Assembly (NCBI GenBank): GCA_934176955.1
Contig: CAKPOS010000002.1
Span: 93,456 to 157,455 of the forward strand
Length of the DNA stretch: 64,000 bases
Direction: 5' to 3'
Origin: an uncultured Bacilli bacterium
GTDB taxonomy: Bacteria > Bacillota_I > Bacilli_A > RF39 > UBA660
Shown here: positions 9,221-18,750 of the stretch, piece after piece
Position numbering within the stretch: the first letter of the stretch is position 1
Layout: every line of letters starts with the position of its first letter
The notes under the pieces: generated by a model
Databases searched by the model: none
Seen by the model: only the letters and a program-made list of their open reading frames with translations
Told to the model about the DNA's origin: nothing
Translations under genes and position numbers: made by a program

Positions 9221-9811
9221 TTATTTTATGCTAATGATTCTTTTTATTTCAAAGTGACGAATATCATTTCTTAATTCACAGAATGCTGTTACATATTTTT
9301 CTCCATTGTATGAAAACAAATAGATTGGATGAATGATTCTTTTGGATTGACTTCCATCGACATCACTATAAATAATTTCTATTTTGTCATTTTTTATGAT
9401 GGTTTCGTTAATTATTTTTTCTAATTCATTAACATCTTTTAAGTTTATATTAAAGATATATTTACTTTTTTCATCATATATAGAATAAGTTGTTTTCATT
9501 TTTTTAATTAACTCATTATATTTATCAATATATTTAAAATTATTCTTACTTAATATTTTAGTAATACTTTCTAATAATTGAATATCATACTTATTTACCG
9601 TTGTGTAATTTTTTATTTTATCAATCATAAAGTATCCACCATTTGGCCCTTTAAATGATTCTATTATTATTCCATTATTACATATTTCATCTTTATAATA
9701 TCTAATCATTCTTTCAGTTACACCTATTTTTTGAGATAGTTCATGAATAGTATATACATTTCCTGAATTTAATAAATCAATCATATAGAGCATGTTTGAT
9801 AATTTTCCCAT
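9221..9811 (-). CDS. HTH transcriptional regulator with WYL-like effector domain
   Basis: 196 aa. Residues ~8-60 form a DeoR/HTH_11-type helix-turn-helix (TIHELSQKIGVTERMIRYYKDEI) followed by a wing (GPNGGYFM). Residues ~130-196 (IEIIYSDVDGSQSKRIIHPIYLFSYNGEKYVTAFCELRNDIRHF) match the ligand-sensing WYL domain. It sits immediately upstream of the HAD remnant and PfkB-SIS gene in the same direction, so it is probably their local regulator responding to a sugar or nucleotide. The start follows GAAGGAATATT. The domain call is firm; the regulated target is inferred from position. Confidence 0.82.
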   Translation of the reverse strand: MGKLSNMLYMIDLLNSGNVYTIHELSQKIGVTERMIRYYKDEICNNGIIIESFKGPNGGYFMIDKIKNYTTVNKYDIQLLESITKILSKNNFKYIDKYNELIKKMKTTYSIYDEKSKYIFNINLKDVNELEKIINETIIKNDKIEIIYSDVDGSQSKRIIHPIYLFSYNGEKYVTAFCELRNDIRHFEIKRIISIK

Positions 9812-9834
9812 AATATTCCTTCTTTCAATTTAAA

Positions 9835-9902
9835 AATATCATAACACATATTTAATAAAAATACTGATAAAGATTAAAGGTCTATATCAGTATTTTACTT
9901 GT
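9835..9902. repeat. 68-bp direct repeat, copy 2
   Basis: 67 of 68 positions are identical to 7050-7117. It includes the stop codon (9895-9897) and terminator hairpin of the transglutaminase-fold gene. Confidence 0.95.
9858..9896 (-). terminator. Intrinsic terminator with the AAAATACTGATA stem (repeat copy 2)
   Basis: A perfect 12-bp stem (9858-9869 with 9885-9896). The first two bases of the TAA stop codon of the upstream gene fall in the 5' arm of the RNA hairpin. Confidence 0.8.
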
Positions 9903-11712
9903 GATAAGTATTAGTATCTATATTAAATTTATCAGAAATTCCTGGTAACTCTACTTGATTTCCATATTCATCTATTTTTTCTCTTTTAGGGAATTGGACA
10001 TGTTGCCGCTGATTGTTTATCTCTATGGTTTCTTTTAATTTATTCTGAAGTTCTTCCCCTTCTAAGTGATAAGCTTTTTGATAAACTTCACTTACTGCAG
10101 ACATAATCGTTTGTCCTGATACTGGTTTATTGACTTTGGTTAAAAGATACTCCCCTATTTCATAAAGAATTTCTTTTTCATTTGGCCAAAGATTAAAAAA
10201 ATCTTGAATTTCTGGATATTTTTCTTCTAGCTTTTTGATAAAATTATTGTCTAGTTTTCTTATTTCATCTATTGAATTAGATATGAGATTTTTTAAATTA
10301 GATTCTGGATTTCTATCTAAATAGAAGTTTATTTTTTGATAAAATTCCTCTATTGATTGAATATTCATTAATTCTATTGATGAAGAGGAAACTGAAGTTG
10401 GTAGAAAGTTATATCTTTTGGTTTCTGTTTCTTCTTCATTGGTTAATAATAAGTGGTTGTATAAATCATTTTTTAAGTCATTATCCCAAGTAGGATCTGC
10501 TACATAAAAACCATCTATTCCATATTTAGGATCATTGATATAAACCAATCTTCTAGCATGACCGTTCCAATTAATTTTTACTACTTCTTTCTCATCTTTC
10601 TTATCATAAGAATCATCTACTCCCATACTTCTATATATACTTTTTATTCCGGATTTATTTAACAAATCTTCTAGCATGTGAGAATATCCAACACATACCA
10701 TATATTCATTTTCTAAAATGGCGTATAGTTCTCTAGAAGCAGATTTATTTTTTTCATTTTCTTTATACTGTTTATATTGTTTTACTACATTATAAGCATA
10801 AATATATCTCTCAAAAGGACTTAAATTACAAGCTGGTTCTACCATTTGATATAAAATTTTTTCTAATCTAAGGTATTCTTTAATTGGTATAATATCAAGT
10901 CCTATTCGTATATCTGTGTATCCATTTAAATAATTCGTATTTGATAAAATTTTAGGGGTTACTAATTCTTTATTGTTTATATCTATTACAACATGATTTT
11001 CTTTTCCTAATTCTTTTAATCTAGTTGTAATTACAATAGCATCTTCTATATTTTCTTCTTCTATTATTATTTTTGTTTTATTATTTGTTAAATATTTTAA
11101 GTTTTCTATTTCTTCTTTAGTAATTTTCTCGTTTAAATAAATTTGTTCTTTGGATAAGTCACTGTATTTGTTATAACTAATTAAAAATCTATCCACATTA
11201 TAAGAAATCAATGAATCAAAATTATCTTTTAGTTCTTCTGAGACACCAGATGTCTTTATTTTCTTTAAGTTAGATTGCTTTAAGATATTATAGTCTTCTT
11301 CTGTTAAAAGATAGTTTTCTTGTGCATATCTTGCAAGTTCTATTTCTTCTAAGTTAGGATTGCTTGATATTGATTTTAATATATTTTTTGTAATTAATGC
11401 ATTAGAATCGATGACAAATGATTTCTCTTGCGTACTGCTTATTATTTTTGTTAATAATTCTTCTACTTGCTCCTTGTTTTTTAAATAATAATCTGGATTA
11501 ATATATAAAACATTTCCTTGTTTTCCTATTAAAAAAGGATTTGTTTCTGTGGTATAAATATCTTTAAGAATATCCTCTTGAAATCTTAAAATTTCTTCTT
11601 TTTTTAATTCGATTTCTGTGATGTTATATTTTGATAAATTAGATACTATTTCTTCTGAAGTTACTGATTGATATTTATCTGTTTGTTCATATAAATTTTT
11701 TATTAGTTCCAT
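9895..11712 (-). CDS. Transglutaminase-like (cysteine-protease fold) cytoplasmic protein
   Basis: 605 aa without signal peptide or membrane segment. The C-terminal part carries a transglutaminase-like triad in the usual order: Cys340 in YMVCVGYSHMLEDLL, His385 in NGHARRLVYI, and Asp406 in ADPTWDND. The first ~280 residues are hydrophilic with LRR-like hints (NPNLEEIELARYA, NLKKIKTS) and could be a recognition or inhibitory domain. Proteins of this fold in Bacillota are mostly uncharacterised. Expected activity is proteolysis or amide cleavage, but that is inference. The start follows AATAGGAGGCAGTT. The gene at 37368 may be a degenerate relative. Confidence 0.7.
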   Translation of the reverse strand: MELIKNLYEQTDKYQSVTSEEIVSNLSKYNITEIELKKEEILRFQEDILKDIYTTETNPFLIGKQGNVLYINPDYYLKNKEQVEELLTKIISSTQEKSFVIDSNALITKNILKSISSNPNLEEIELARYAQENYLLTEEDYNILKQSNLKKIKTSGVSEELKDNFDSLISYNVDRFLISYNKYSDLSKEQIYLNEKITKEEIENLKYLTNNKTKIIIEEENIEDAIVITTRLKELGKENHVVIDINNKELVTPKILSNTNYLNGYTDIRIGLDIIPIKEYLRLEKILYQMVEPACNLSPFERYIYAYNVVKQYKQYKENEKNKSASRELYAILENEYMVCVGYSHMLEDLLNKSGIKSIYRSMGVDDSYDKKDEKEVVKINWNGHARRLVYINDPKYGIDGFYVADPTWDNDLKNDLYNHLLLTNEEETETKRYNFLPTSVSSSSIELMNIQSIEEFYQKINFYLDRNPESNLKNLISNSIDEIRKLDNNFIKKLEEKYPEIQDFFNLWPNEKEILYEIGEYLLTKVNKPVSGQTIMSAVSEVYQKAYHLEGEELQNKLKETIEINNQRQHVQFPKREKIDEYGNQVELPGISDKFNIDTNTYHK

Positions 11713-11800
11713 AACTGCCTCCTATTTAAGTTAATCATAGCAAACATTTTATTTTAAATCTATAAAATAGGCTTACTTTGTTTTATTTTATTATTAATGT

Positions 11801-11839
11801 AAAATACTGATAAAGATTTTTCTTCTCTATCAGTATTTT
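11801..11839 (-). terminator. Terminator of htrA with the AAAATACTGATA stem
   Basis: A perfect 12-bp stem (11801-11812 with 11828-11839) about 11 nt past the htrA stop. Confidence 0.82.
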
Positions 11840-11849
11840 TTTCTAAAAA

Positions 11850-13091
11850 TTATTCACTTTTTCCTAAAGTAAGTTTAGTTTTTTGTTCTTTTCCATCTCT
11901 TATATAAGTTACTTCAACGGAATCATTTGGAGAATGTTTGTATAACTCATATCTAAATTCTGCTAATGATTTTGTATCTTTTCCAGCTAATTTTGTGATG
12001 ATGTCACCTTTCTTTATTCCCGCTTTATCTGCTGGTGAGTTGCTTTCTACTTTAACAACTGCAACACCATTATTAACATTTTCAGGAACCATAATTCCTG
12101 ATTGCCATAAGTAATAACTGTTACTTAAATCTAACATCGATATTCCAATGTATGGTCTTGATACTTTTCCATCTTTTTCTAGGACTTCTGCTACTTTTAA
12201 AGCATCTTCAATTGGAATTGCAAATCCCATCCCTTCAACAGTGTCATCAACTAATTTCATATTGGTAATACCAATGACTTCTCCATTTGTATTGCATAGA
12301 GGGCCGCCACTGTTTCCTGGATTAATAGCAGCATCTGTTTGTAAAACTTGCATGTAATAATCAGAAGTTTGTGAATTACTTAGAGCAACTTCGACTAGTC
12401 TATCTTTTGCACTTAATATTCCTTTTGTAACTGTTCCAGCATAATCTGAGCCTTCTGGAGAACCTACAGTAAAGACAGTATCTCCTACTGTGGATTTATC
12501 AGATGCTCCTGTTGTTGCAGCGACAATTTTATCAGAATCTTTTACACTTAACACGGCAATATCAGAATAAGTATCACTACCTACAGTTGTTGCTTCTAAT
12601 TCATCCCCATTTTGGAATAATACTTTTACTGTTTTTCCTCCTGATATAACATGATTATTGGTCATTAAGTAAGCTTTCCCATTTGCTTTTTTATAAACAA
12701 ATCCTGTTCCTGTTGATGCTAGTTGATTATTATTATATACTTCAACAACAACTACTGCATCATATACTTTTGATACGGCATCAGAAATACTATTGGTTTC
12801 TGTTAATTTTGCGGTCGATGTTGTTATTCCATTTGTCGTTGTTGAGGTATTTGGTCTTGTCGATATCATTAAATAAGCACCTAATCCTCCACTAATTAGG
12901 GATAAAACAATACATAAGCCAATGACAACTGGTATACTTACTTGATTATTATTTTTTATATTTTGTTGATTAGAAGAGGAATAAGATGAATAAGTATTTT
13001 CTCGTACAGTATCATTCTTATTTGTCTCTTCAGGTGTTACATCAATAATGATTTCTTTTTCATTTCTTAACTTTCTTGGTTTTATTCGCAT
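11850..13091 (-). CDS. htrA: HtrA/DegP-type membrane-anchored serine protease with PDZ domain
   Basis: 413 aa from the preferred ATG at 13091, which has GAAGGAG 7 nt upstream. An ATG 18 nt further up would place that Shine-Dalgarno inside the coding region. The cytoplasmic N-terminus (~50 aa) is followed by one membrane segment (PVVIGLCIVLSLISGGLGAYL) and an extracytoplasmic trypsin-like domain. Numbered from the longer frame, the triad is His153 (TNNHVIS), Asp183 (SDIAVLSV) and Ser267 (NPGNSGGPL). A PDZ domain (GVAVVKVESNSPADKAGIKKGDII) closes the protein. It acts in surface protein quality control. All catalytic residues are present. It is monocistronic with a strong terminator. Confidence 0.93.
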   Translation of the reverse strand: MRIKPRKLRNEKEIIIDVTPEETNKNDTVRENTYSSYSSSNQQNIKNNNQVSIPVVIGLCIVLSLISGGLGAYLMISTRPNTSTTTNGITTSTAKLTETNSISDAVSKVYDAVVVVEVYNNNQLASTGTGFVYKKANGKAYLMTNNHVISGGKTVKVLFQNGDELEATTVGSDTYSDIAVLSVKDSDKIVAATTGASDKSTVGDTVFTVGSPEGSDYAGTVTKGILSAKDRLVEVALSNSQTSDYYMQVLQTDAAINPGNSGGPLCNTNGEVIGITNMKLVDDTVEGMGFAIPIEDALKVAEVLEKDGKVSRPYIGISMLDLSNSYYLWQSGIMVPENVNNGVAVVKVESNSPADKAGIKKGDIITKLAGKDTKSLAEFRYELYKHSPNDSVEVTYIRDGKEQKTKLTLGKSE

Positions 13092-13160
13092 AAACTCTCC
13101 TTCTTTCATTTAAAATTATATGGAGCAATTATGATTAAAATATCTAAGAATTATGTGATA

Positions 13161-13814
13161 TTAAGGGAAAACTTTATATTTATTTAATAGTTTTGTTGTA
13201 ATAAGTAAATAGATTATTGAGATAGAATATCCTGTTAAGACATCACTTAAGTAGTGAACTCCTAGATAAATTCGACTTACTCCTATTAATATAATTATAG
13301 CAATATTTAGGGTAATTAACAAGATTTTTAAGTACTTATTTTTTACTAATCTTTTGGTAATATAGATAAGTAGACCATAAAAAGCAAGAGATACCATTGC
13401 ATGCCCCGAAGGAAAACTATATCCTGACATTTCAATTAAGCGATATCCATTTGGTCTTTCTCTTCTAAAGATAAATTTAAGTATTTGATTAATTATAGTT
13501 ATTCCTGCTAAATTTAGGATAATTCCTAGAGATAATTTTTTGTTTTTTATTAGTTTTGTACAAAAGAAGATAGAAATAATTGCGATTACGAACATGACTT
13601 CTGGATTACTTAATTTAGTTGCTAATTTCATGAATGTGGTTAATTTATCATTTCTTAGTTTTTCTATGAATAAGTGATAAGCTAATTTATCGATATATAA
13701 TTCTCTTCCTGCTATTACTTTTGCTGTAATTAAAAGAATAATGAGCAAAAATGGAATAGAGATATAAATGATATATCTATTATTTTTAATTTTGGTTTTT
13801 ATTTTTTCTTTCAT
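13161..13814 (-). CDS. PAP2-family membrane phosphatase
   Basis: 217 aa with about six membrane segments. All three acid-phosphatase motifs are present: KFIFRRERP (113-121), PSGH (135-138) and SRIYLGVHYLSD (180-191), with catalytic His138 and His187. The family removes phosphate from lipid phosphates such as phosphatidic acid, phosphatidylglycerol phosphate or undecaprenyl pyrophosphate; the substrate cannot be told from sequence. The start has an AGGAAGTAAGGTG region upstream. It lies between htrA and a ZIP transporter but appears to be a separate unit. Confidence 0.9.
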   Translation of the reverse strand: MKEKIKTKIKNNRYIIYISIPFLLIILLITAKVIAGRELYIDKLAYHLFIEKLRNDKLTTFMKLATKLSNPEVMFVIAIISIFFCTKLIKNKKLSLGIILNLAGITIINQILKFIFRRERPNGYRLIEMSGYSFPSGHAMVSLAFYGLLIYITKRLVKNKYLKILLITLNIAIIILIGVSRIYLGVHYLSDVLTGYSISIIYLLITTKLLNKYKVFP

Positions 13815-13888
13815 CTTACACCTTACTTCCTATCTTAATATTATAGCACAAGTTCATTTATTTAGAATCTTTTTTTAACGTGAAAAAG

Positions 13889-13907
13889 GGTTAAGATTTT
13901 CTTAACC
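13889..13907 (-). terminator. Terminator overlapping the ZIP transporter stop codon
   Basis: An 8-bp stem (GGTTAAGA with TCTTAACC) and 3-nt loop, followed on the minus strand by TTTTT. The stop codon at 13902-13904 lies within the stem. Confidence 0.85.
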
Positions 13908-14696
13908 TAAAGCAACATCTAATACCATCATTAGAACAAAACCTGAAATAAGTCCTAATGTAGATAAGTTTTTATTTTCAGAAATAGATTCTGGTAATAG
14001 TTCACGAGATGCAACCGTTATCATTGCTCCTGCTGCAAAAGATAAGAGAATGGGTAAGATACTTCTTACTGCTAAAACAAGTATAACACCAATTACTGCA
14101 GATATGGGTTCTACTAGAGCTGAAGCCTGACCGATGAAGAAACTTTTCTTTCTCGAAAATCCTTCTTTTCTAAGAGGAAGTGAGACTGCTGCTCCTTCGG
14201 GAAAGTTTTGAATACCAATACCAACTGCTAACATGATAGCACCAATTAAAGTCATTCCTGATACACCACTAGAGATTCCTCCAAAGGCAACCCCAATGGA
14301 CATTCCTTCTGGAATATTATGAAGAGTAATAGCAGATACTAATAAAATACTTCTTTTTAATGAATCTTTTTTTATACTATTTTTATCACTTAAAGTCTTG
14401 TCTAAGAATTTGTCAGATAAGAGAACAAATAATCCTCCAAGTATAAATCCTAATGCTGGTAGTCCCCATGCTATATATCCTAATTCTTCTGATAACTCTA
14501 TTGAAGGAAGTAATAAAGACCAGAAAGAAGCTGCTATCATTACCCCAGCACTAAAACCTAGTATGGTATTTAAGGCTTTTTTGTTTACTTCTTTGAAGAA
14601 ACAAACAACTAAAGCACCTAAAAGTGTTATTCCCCAAGTAAAAGTTGTTGCGATTAATGCTTGTAAAATAGGATTTAAATCTCTAAACCAAATCAA
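13902..14696 (-). CDS. ZIP-family metal cation transporter
   Basis: 264 aa with about eight membrane segments. The two metal-binding helices are clear: HNIPEGMSIGVAFGG and NFPEGAAVSLPLRKEG, the HNxPEG/ExxxG signatures of ZupT and GufA-type ZIP importers of zinc or other divalent metals. A hydrophilic loop between TM3 and TM4 is KFLDKTLSDKNSIKKDS. The start is a TTG at 14696 placed 8 nt after AGAGGTGA; no ATG fits better. It is divergent from the surface protein at 14788. The metal preference is unknown. Confidence 0.9.
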   Translation of the reverse strand: MIWFRDLNPILQALIATTFTWGITLLGALVVCFFKEVNKKALNTILGFSAGVMIAASFWSLLLPSIELSEELGYIAWGLPALGFILGGLFVLLSDKFLDKTLSDKNSIKKDSLKRSILLVSAITLHNIPEGMSIGVAFGGISSGVSGMTLIGAIMLAVGIGIQNFPEGAAVSLPLRKEGFSRKKSFFIGQASALVEPISAVIGVILVLAVRSILPILLSFAAGAMITVASRELLPESISENKNLSTLGLISGFVLMMVLDVALG

Positions 14697-14752
14697 TTTT
14701 ATTCACCTCTATAAATATAGTATGAAAAAACTAAAAAGAAGTGCTTTTCTTG

Positions 14753-14761
14753 TGTTATAAT
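14753..14761 (+). promoter_or_regulatory. Extended -10 promoter for the surface protein gene
   Basis: TGTTATAAT (extended -10) lies 27 nt before the ATG at 14788, with GGAGGAG as Shine-Dalgarno. No good -35 is seen. Confidence 0.6.
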
Positions 14762-14787
14762 GATATTAATAAGATGATGGAGGAGAA

Positions 14788-16311
14788 ATGAGAAAAAGGG
14801 AAAAAAATGGTTTTAGAAATTATCGTTTTATTTATATTAGTTTAATTATCTTAGCTGTTCTACTTTTAAGTGTTGGTTTTTCTGCCTTTCAAAATAATTT
14901 ATCTATAGATGATACTAAAGCTATTGTAAGAATTGATAAAGATATTAGAATAATGGGTGTTAGCATCGATAGTGTAAATGATGCTGATAGTAGTTATGAA
15001 GAATATAATGCATATAATATTCATTCTAAAGTTAATTTAAGGAATGCTAATTCTTATGTAATTTATAATATTGATGTTTATAATTTAGGAAATGTTTTAA
15101 TGGGAGTTAAAAATATTAGTATAAATTATGATAATTTAAAGTTTGAAGTGCTTAATTATGATTTAAAGTCTAAATTATGTGATGATGAAGGGAAATGTAG
15201 TTTAGGTAGTAAAAAAGAAGTGAAAATTAAAGTTTCTTATCAGGATAATGGTTATAATTCTTCTAATACTTCTTATGATCTTCGATTAGACTTTCTTTTT
15301 GGAAGAATCTATTCTATTAGTTATTACGATATTGATTCTACTAATCTTCCTCATGAAATAATGGAAGGAGAAGAACTAAATATAACAATTTCTAATCATA
15401 TTGATTATTTTTTAAATGTATTTATGAATAATAAGCGATTATCTAACGAAAGCGATTATCAATATAAAAATGATATTTTAATACTTCCTAATGTTAATGG
15501 AGATATTCGTCTTTATTTTAAGATGCCAATATGTCAAAGGGCAACTATCCTTCATACTGAAGAATGTAAGGGTAACTATTGCTCTGGTATGGGTTATAAA
15601 GTTGATGGTAGTATGGGAACTAAAACAATAACTTATGGTTCTTTGGGAACTGCAGGAAATTTGATATCAGGAGATGCTTTTGATTGTGATGTGAATGGTG
15701 ACGGAAATTATGATGCAGAAACAGAAAGATTTTATTATGTTACTGATATGGAAAATAATAGTAATGTAGCCGTTTTAATTTATTATAATAATGTTAGTGG
15801 GGGAATGCCAAATAATGAGAAGTATTATCCATATGATAGTTCAAAAGAAAATTGGCATGGACCTAGAACTGCTATGGAGCAACTTCCTACTACTAGTCAA
15901 TGGAGTAATGTTAGTTTATTTAATGCAGAAAGAAAATTAATTAATGAATATGGTACTACTAGTACAAAAGATGGTCATACCTTTCCTGAAGTACTTAGTT
16001 ATTCTAAATATGCTGCTCGTCTTTTGACTATTGCCGAAGTGAAGAAGCTTGTTAATTTTTATATTCCAACTTGGAAAAATGGAGAATTAGATAATCATAT
16101 TTATCTTGTTGAAAATACTAATTTTTCAAAGAAAGATAATTCTAAATTTGATGGATATTGGTTAGAAACACCTAGAAATACGATATCAAATCATGGTTGG
16201 ATAATTTATGCTACGGCAAGACGTGTTCATAGTATAGAAGTACAAAGAACAGATGTTTTAGTTGGCGTTCGTCCAGTAATAGAAGTATATAAAAGAGATA
16301 TTGCTTATTAA
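14788..16311 (+). CDS. Membrane-anchored extracellular protein (TasA-like N-terminus, DUF6273-like C-terminus)
   Basis: 507 aa. Residues ~15-33 (YISLIILAVLLLSVGFSAF) form a signal anchor of the LSVGFSAFQNxLxI type seen in SipW/TasA-like exported proteins, followed by a beta-rich region (~40-170). A short calcium-loop-like motif DVNGDGNYDAE sits near residue 305. The C-terminus has YWLETPRN and GVRPVIEV, the ending typical of DUF6273-like extracellular domains. Six or more Cys residues include CKGNYC. A GGAGGAG site sets the start. Its transcript ends at a hairpin shared with the convergent ABC exporter. The function is unknown; probably surface display. Confidence 0.75.
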   Translation: MRKREKNGFRNYRFIYISLIILAVLLLSVGFSAFQNNLSIDDTKAIVRIDKDIRIMGVSIDSVNDADSSYEEYNAYNIHSKVNLRNANSYVIYNIDVYNLGNVLMGVKNISINYDNLKFEVLNYDLKSKLCDDEGKCSLGSKKEVKIKVSYQDNGYNSSNTSYDLRLDFLFGRIYSISYYDIDSTNLPHEIMEGEELNITISNHIDYFLNVFMNNKRLSNESDYQYKNDILILPNVNGDIRLYFKMPICQRATILHTEECKGNYCSGMGYKVDGSMGTKTITYGSLGTAGNLISGDAFDCDVNGDGNYDAETERFYYVTDMENNSNVAVLIYYNNVSGGMPNNEKYYPYDSSKENWHGPRTAMEQLPTTSQWSNVSLFNAERKLINEYGTTSTKDGHTFPEVLSYSKYAARLLTIAEVKKLVNFYIPTWKNGELDNHIYLVENTNFSKKDNSKFDGYWLETPRNTISNHGWIIYATARRVHSIEVQRTDVLVGVRPVIEVYKRDIAY

Positions 16312-16318
16312 AATGAAA

Positions 16319-16373
16319 AAAATACTTATTTAGAAATACTCTTAATTTAAGGATATTTCTTTTTAAGTATTTT
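16319..16373. terminator. Bidirectional terminator between convergent genes
   Basis: A three-tier hairpin: outer AAAATACTTA (16319-16328) with TAAGTATTTT (16364-16373), middle AGAAATA with TATTTCT, inner CTTAA/TTAAG. It serves the plus gene ending at 16311 and the minus ABC gene, whose stop (16372-16374) overlaps it. Confidence 0.85.
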
Positions 16374-18750
16374 ATTTTTGAAATTGTGAATTATAAATAT
16401 CTGCATAGAAACCATTTTTCTTGATTAGTTCGTTATGTTTTCCTTGCTCAACGATATTTCCGTCTTTCATGACTAGAATAAGGTCGGCGTTTTTGATGGT
16501 TGATAGACGATGAGCAATAATAAATGATGTTTTTCCTTCAGTTAGTTTATCCATAGCTTTTTGGACTAGCTCTTCTGTTCTTGTATCAACATTGGAAGTA
16601 GCTTCATCTAGAATTAGGAATGGAGAATTGCTTAACATTCCACGAGCAATGGTAATTAATTGTCTTTGTCCTGCGGATACGGAATCGTTATCACTAATTA
16701 CTGTATCATAGCCATCTGATAGGGTATTAATAAAGTGACTAATTCCTACGGTATCACATACTTCTTCAACACGACCCATATTTACATTTTCACGATTATA
16801 AATAATATTTTCTTTAATGGTTCCATTGAATAACCAAGTATCTTGTAGCACCATAGTAAATAAGGAATGGACATTTTCTCTGGTTAAATCATTGATAGAT
16901 ACACCATCGATTTTGATATCTCCTCCATTGATTTCATAGAACTTCATCAATAGATTGACCATTGTTGTTTTACCAGCTCCGGTAGGTCCTACGATTGCTA
17001 CTTTTTGTCCTGGTTTTGCTACAGCACTAAAGTTATGAATAGTTGGTTTATCATTTCCATCATATTGGAAGACCACCTGATTGAATTCTATTTTTCCTTT
17101 TACTTTTTTTCTATCTAAAACTTTTGTTTTATTTTCTTCACTAGGCATTTCTTCTTCATCTAGGAATTCAAATACTCTTTCACTTGCAGCTGCTGTTGAT
17201 TGTAGTGAGGTCATTGCTTGGGCAATTTGTGATAATGGAGAAGTGAATAGTCTTACATAAGCAATAAATGCTACGATTACTCCAAATGTTGTTAAATCAT
17301 TCATGGTTAGTAGAGCACCTACAATACATACAGCTACATAACCAAAGTTTCCAATAAAGTTCATCATTGGAGGCATTAGCCCTGATAGGAATTGACTCTT
17401 TCTATTACATTCATATACTTTCTTATTTAATTCATCAAATTTTTGATCTGATTCTTTTTTTCCATTATAGGCTTTTACGACATTTAATCCAGAATAGATT
17501 TCTTCAATATGGCTATTTAGGTTTCCTAATTCTACTTGTCTTGCAGTAAAGTATTTCTGAGATTTTCCTAAGATTAAAAACATAAAGACAAAGCCTAATA
17601 AACTAGAAACAATAGCCGTAATTGCCATAATCCAATTGGTTACAAACATCATAATAATGGTACCTATAAATAGAGTTATTGCACTAACTAAAGTAGATAA
17701 TGATTGGTTCATTGACTGAGCTATGGTATCTACATCATTAGTTACTCTAGATAAGATATCTCCTGATTGATGGGCATCAAAGAATTTTAATGGTAATTTA
17801 TTAATTTTCGTAGAGATATTGCTTCTTAGTTTTTTAGCAAATTTATTAGCAACTATTGTCATAGAGATAGATTCTATATAACTAAATAAAGCACTTAGTA
17901 AATAAACTATTACTAAGAATAAAGCAATTCCTTTAATTTTATTCATATTCATTGTTGGTTCGATTACTTTTTTGATATTCTTTGGTAATTTATCTAGTTT
18001 TGTATATAATTCTTTAGTGTTAGTTTTATTTCCTACTCCACTCATTATTGTTAAAAATTTTGCTTGGTCACTGGAAGTTATGGTAGTACTCTTGATTTTA
18101 AAATCTTGGAAAAGTACTTTTTGAATACTTTCTGGGATTTCTAAAGTGGTACTTGTTTTATTTTCTTTATCCATCATTTGGGTAATACTTTTTAAGAAAG
18201 TGACTTTTTCAGGAGAGGTAATTTCTATTCCTTGATAAGTAGAAGTTTTCAAGATACAAGTTAAAACATCTTCTGGTAAGTTAGATAATTCTTTCATGAT
18301 ATCTTGTTGATTGGTCATGGTACCAATTTTTGTCATGCCATTTTGAAAAGCTATTTTAGATTCTTCTTTAATTGATGGAGAAGTTAAGATTTCTCTTGCT
18401 GTTTCTTCGGATAAATTTATTTGTAAGATTTGGGGTAATATTGCTTGTAAATTTTTTTCTGAAACTGATGCTGTTACTTTTTCTGTTATTTCTTTCATAA
18501 CATCAGTTTTAATGACTAATCCTTTGGAGATTTCATCAGTTAAGTCTGATAATTTGTTTGGAGAAATAATAGAAAGAACGGAACTTAAAGCTGCTAAAAT
18601 TAAAGCTACTAAGATTAGAGCATGAAAGCTTTTTAGTTCTTTAAATAATCTAGAAATGGCACTTTTAAAGTTCTTGGCTTTTTCAGCTGGTGCTGGGCCC
18701 ATACCTGGTCCGCGTTGTCTTCTTTTTGGTTGATTATTTTCATTAGGCAT
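16372..18750 (-). CDS. ABC exporter half-transporter, canonical ATPase subunit with large external insertion
   Basis: 792 aa. A proline/basic N-terminus precedes TM1 (~43-66). About 200 hydrophilic residues (~67-270) then lie outside the membrane before TM2; typical half-transporters have only a short loop there. The remaining TM domain and an ABC ATPase follow: Walker A GPTGAGKTT, signature SAGQRQ (non-canonical for SGGQ), Walker B FLILDEATS with catalytic Glu, and H-loop AHRLSTI. Its partner at 18743 has the complementary degenerate site, so the pair should form a heterodimeric exporter of the TmrAB/LmrCD type. The genes overlap by 8 nt. Substrate unknown. Confidence 0.9.
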   Translation of the reverse strand: MPNENNQPKRRQRGPGMGPAPAEKAKNFKSAISRLFKELKSFHALILVALILAALSSVLSIISPNKLSDLTDEISKGLVIKTDVMKEITEKVTASVSEKNLQAILPQILQINLSEETAREILTSPSIKEESKIAFQNGMTKIGTMTNQQDIMKELSNLPEDVLTCILKTSTYQGIEITSPEKVTFLKSITQMMDKENKTSTTLEIPESIQKVLFQDFKIKSTTITSSDQAKFLTIMSGVGNKTNTKELYTKLDKLPKNIKKVIEPTMNMNKIKGIALFLVIVYLLSALFSYIESISMTIVANKFAKKLRSNISTKINKLPLKFFDAHQSGDILSRVTNDVDTIAQSMNQSLSTLVSAITLFIGTIIMMFVTNWIMAITAIVSSLLGFVFMFLILGKSQKYFTARQVELGNLNSHIEEIYSGLNVVKAYNGKKESDQKFDELNKKVYECNRKSQFLSGLMPPMMNFIGNFGYVAVCIVGALLTMNDLTTFGVIVAFIAYVRLFTSPLSQIAQAMTSLQSTAAASERVFEFLDEEEMPSEENKTKVLDRKKVKGKIEFNQVVFQYDGNDKPTIHNFSAVAKPGQKVAIVGPTGAGKTTMVNLLMKFYEINGGDIKIDGVSINDLTRENVHSLFTMVLQDTWLFNGTIKENIIYNRENVNMGRVEEVCDTVGISHFINTLSDGYDTVISDNDSVSAGQRQLITIARGMLSNSPFLILDEATSNVDTRTEELVQKAMDKLTEGKTSFIIAHRLSTIKNADLILVMKDGNIVEQGKHNELIKKNGFYADIYNSQFQK

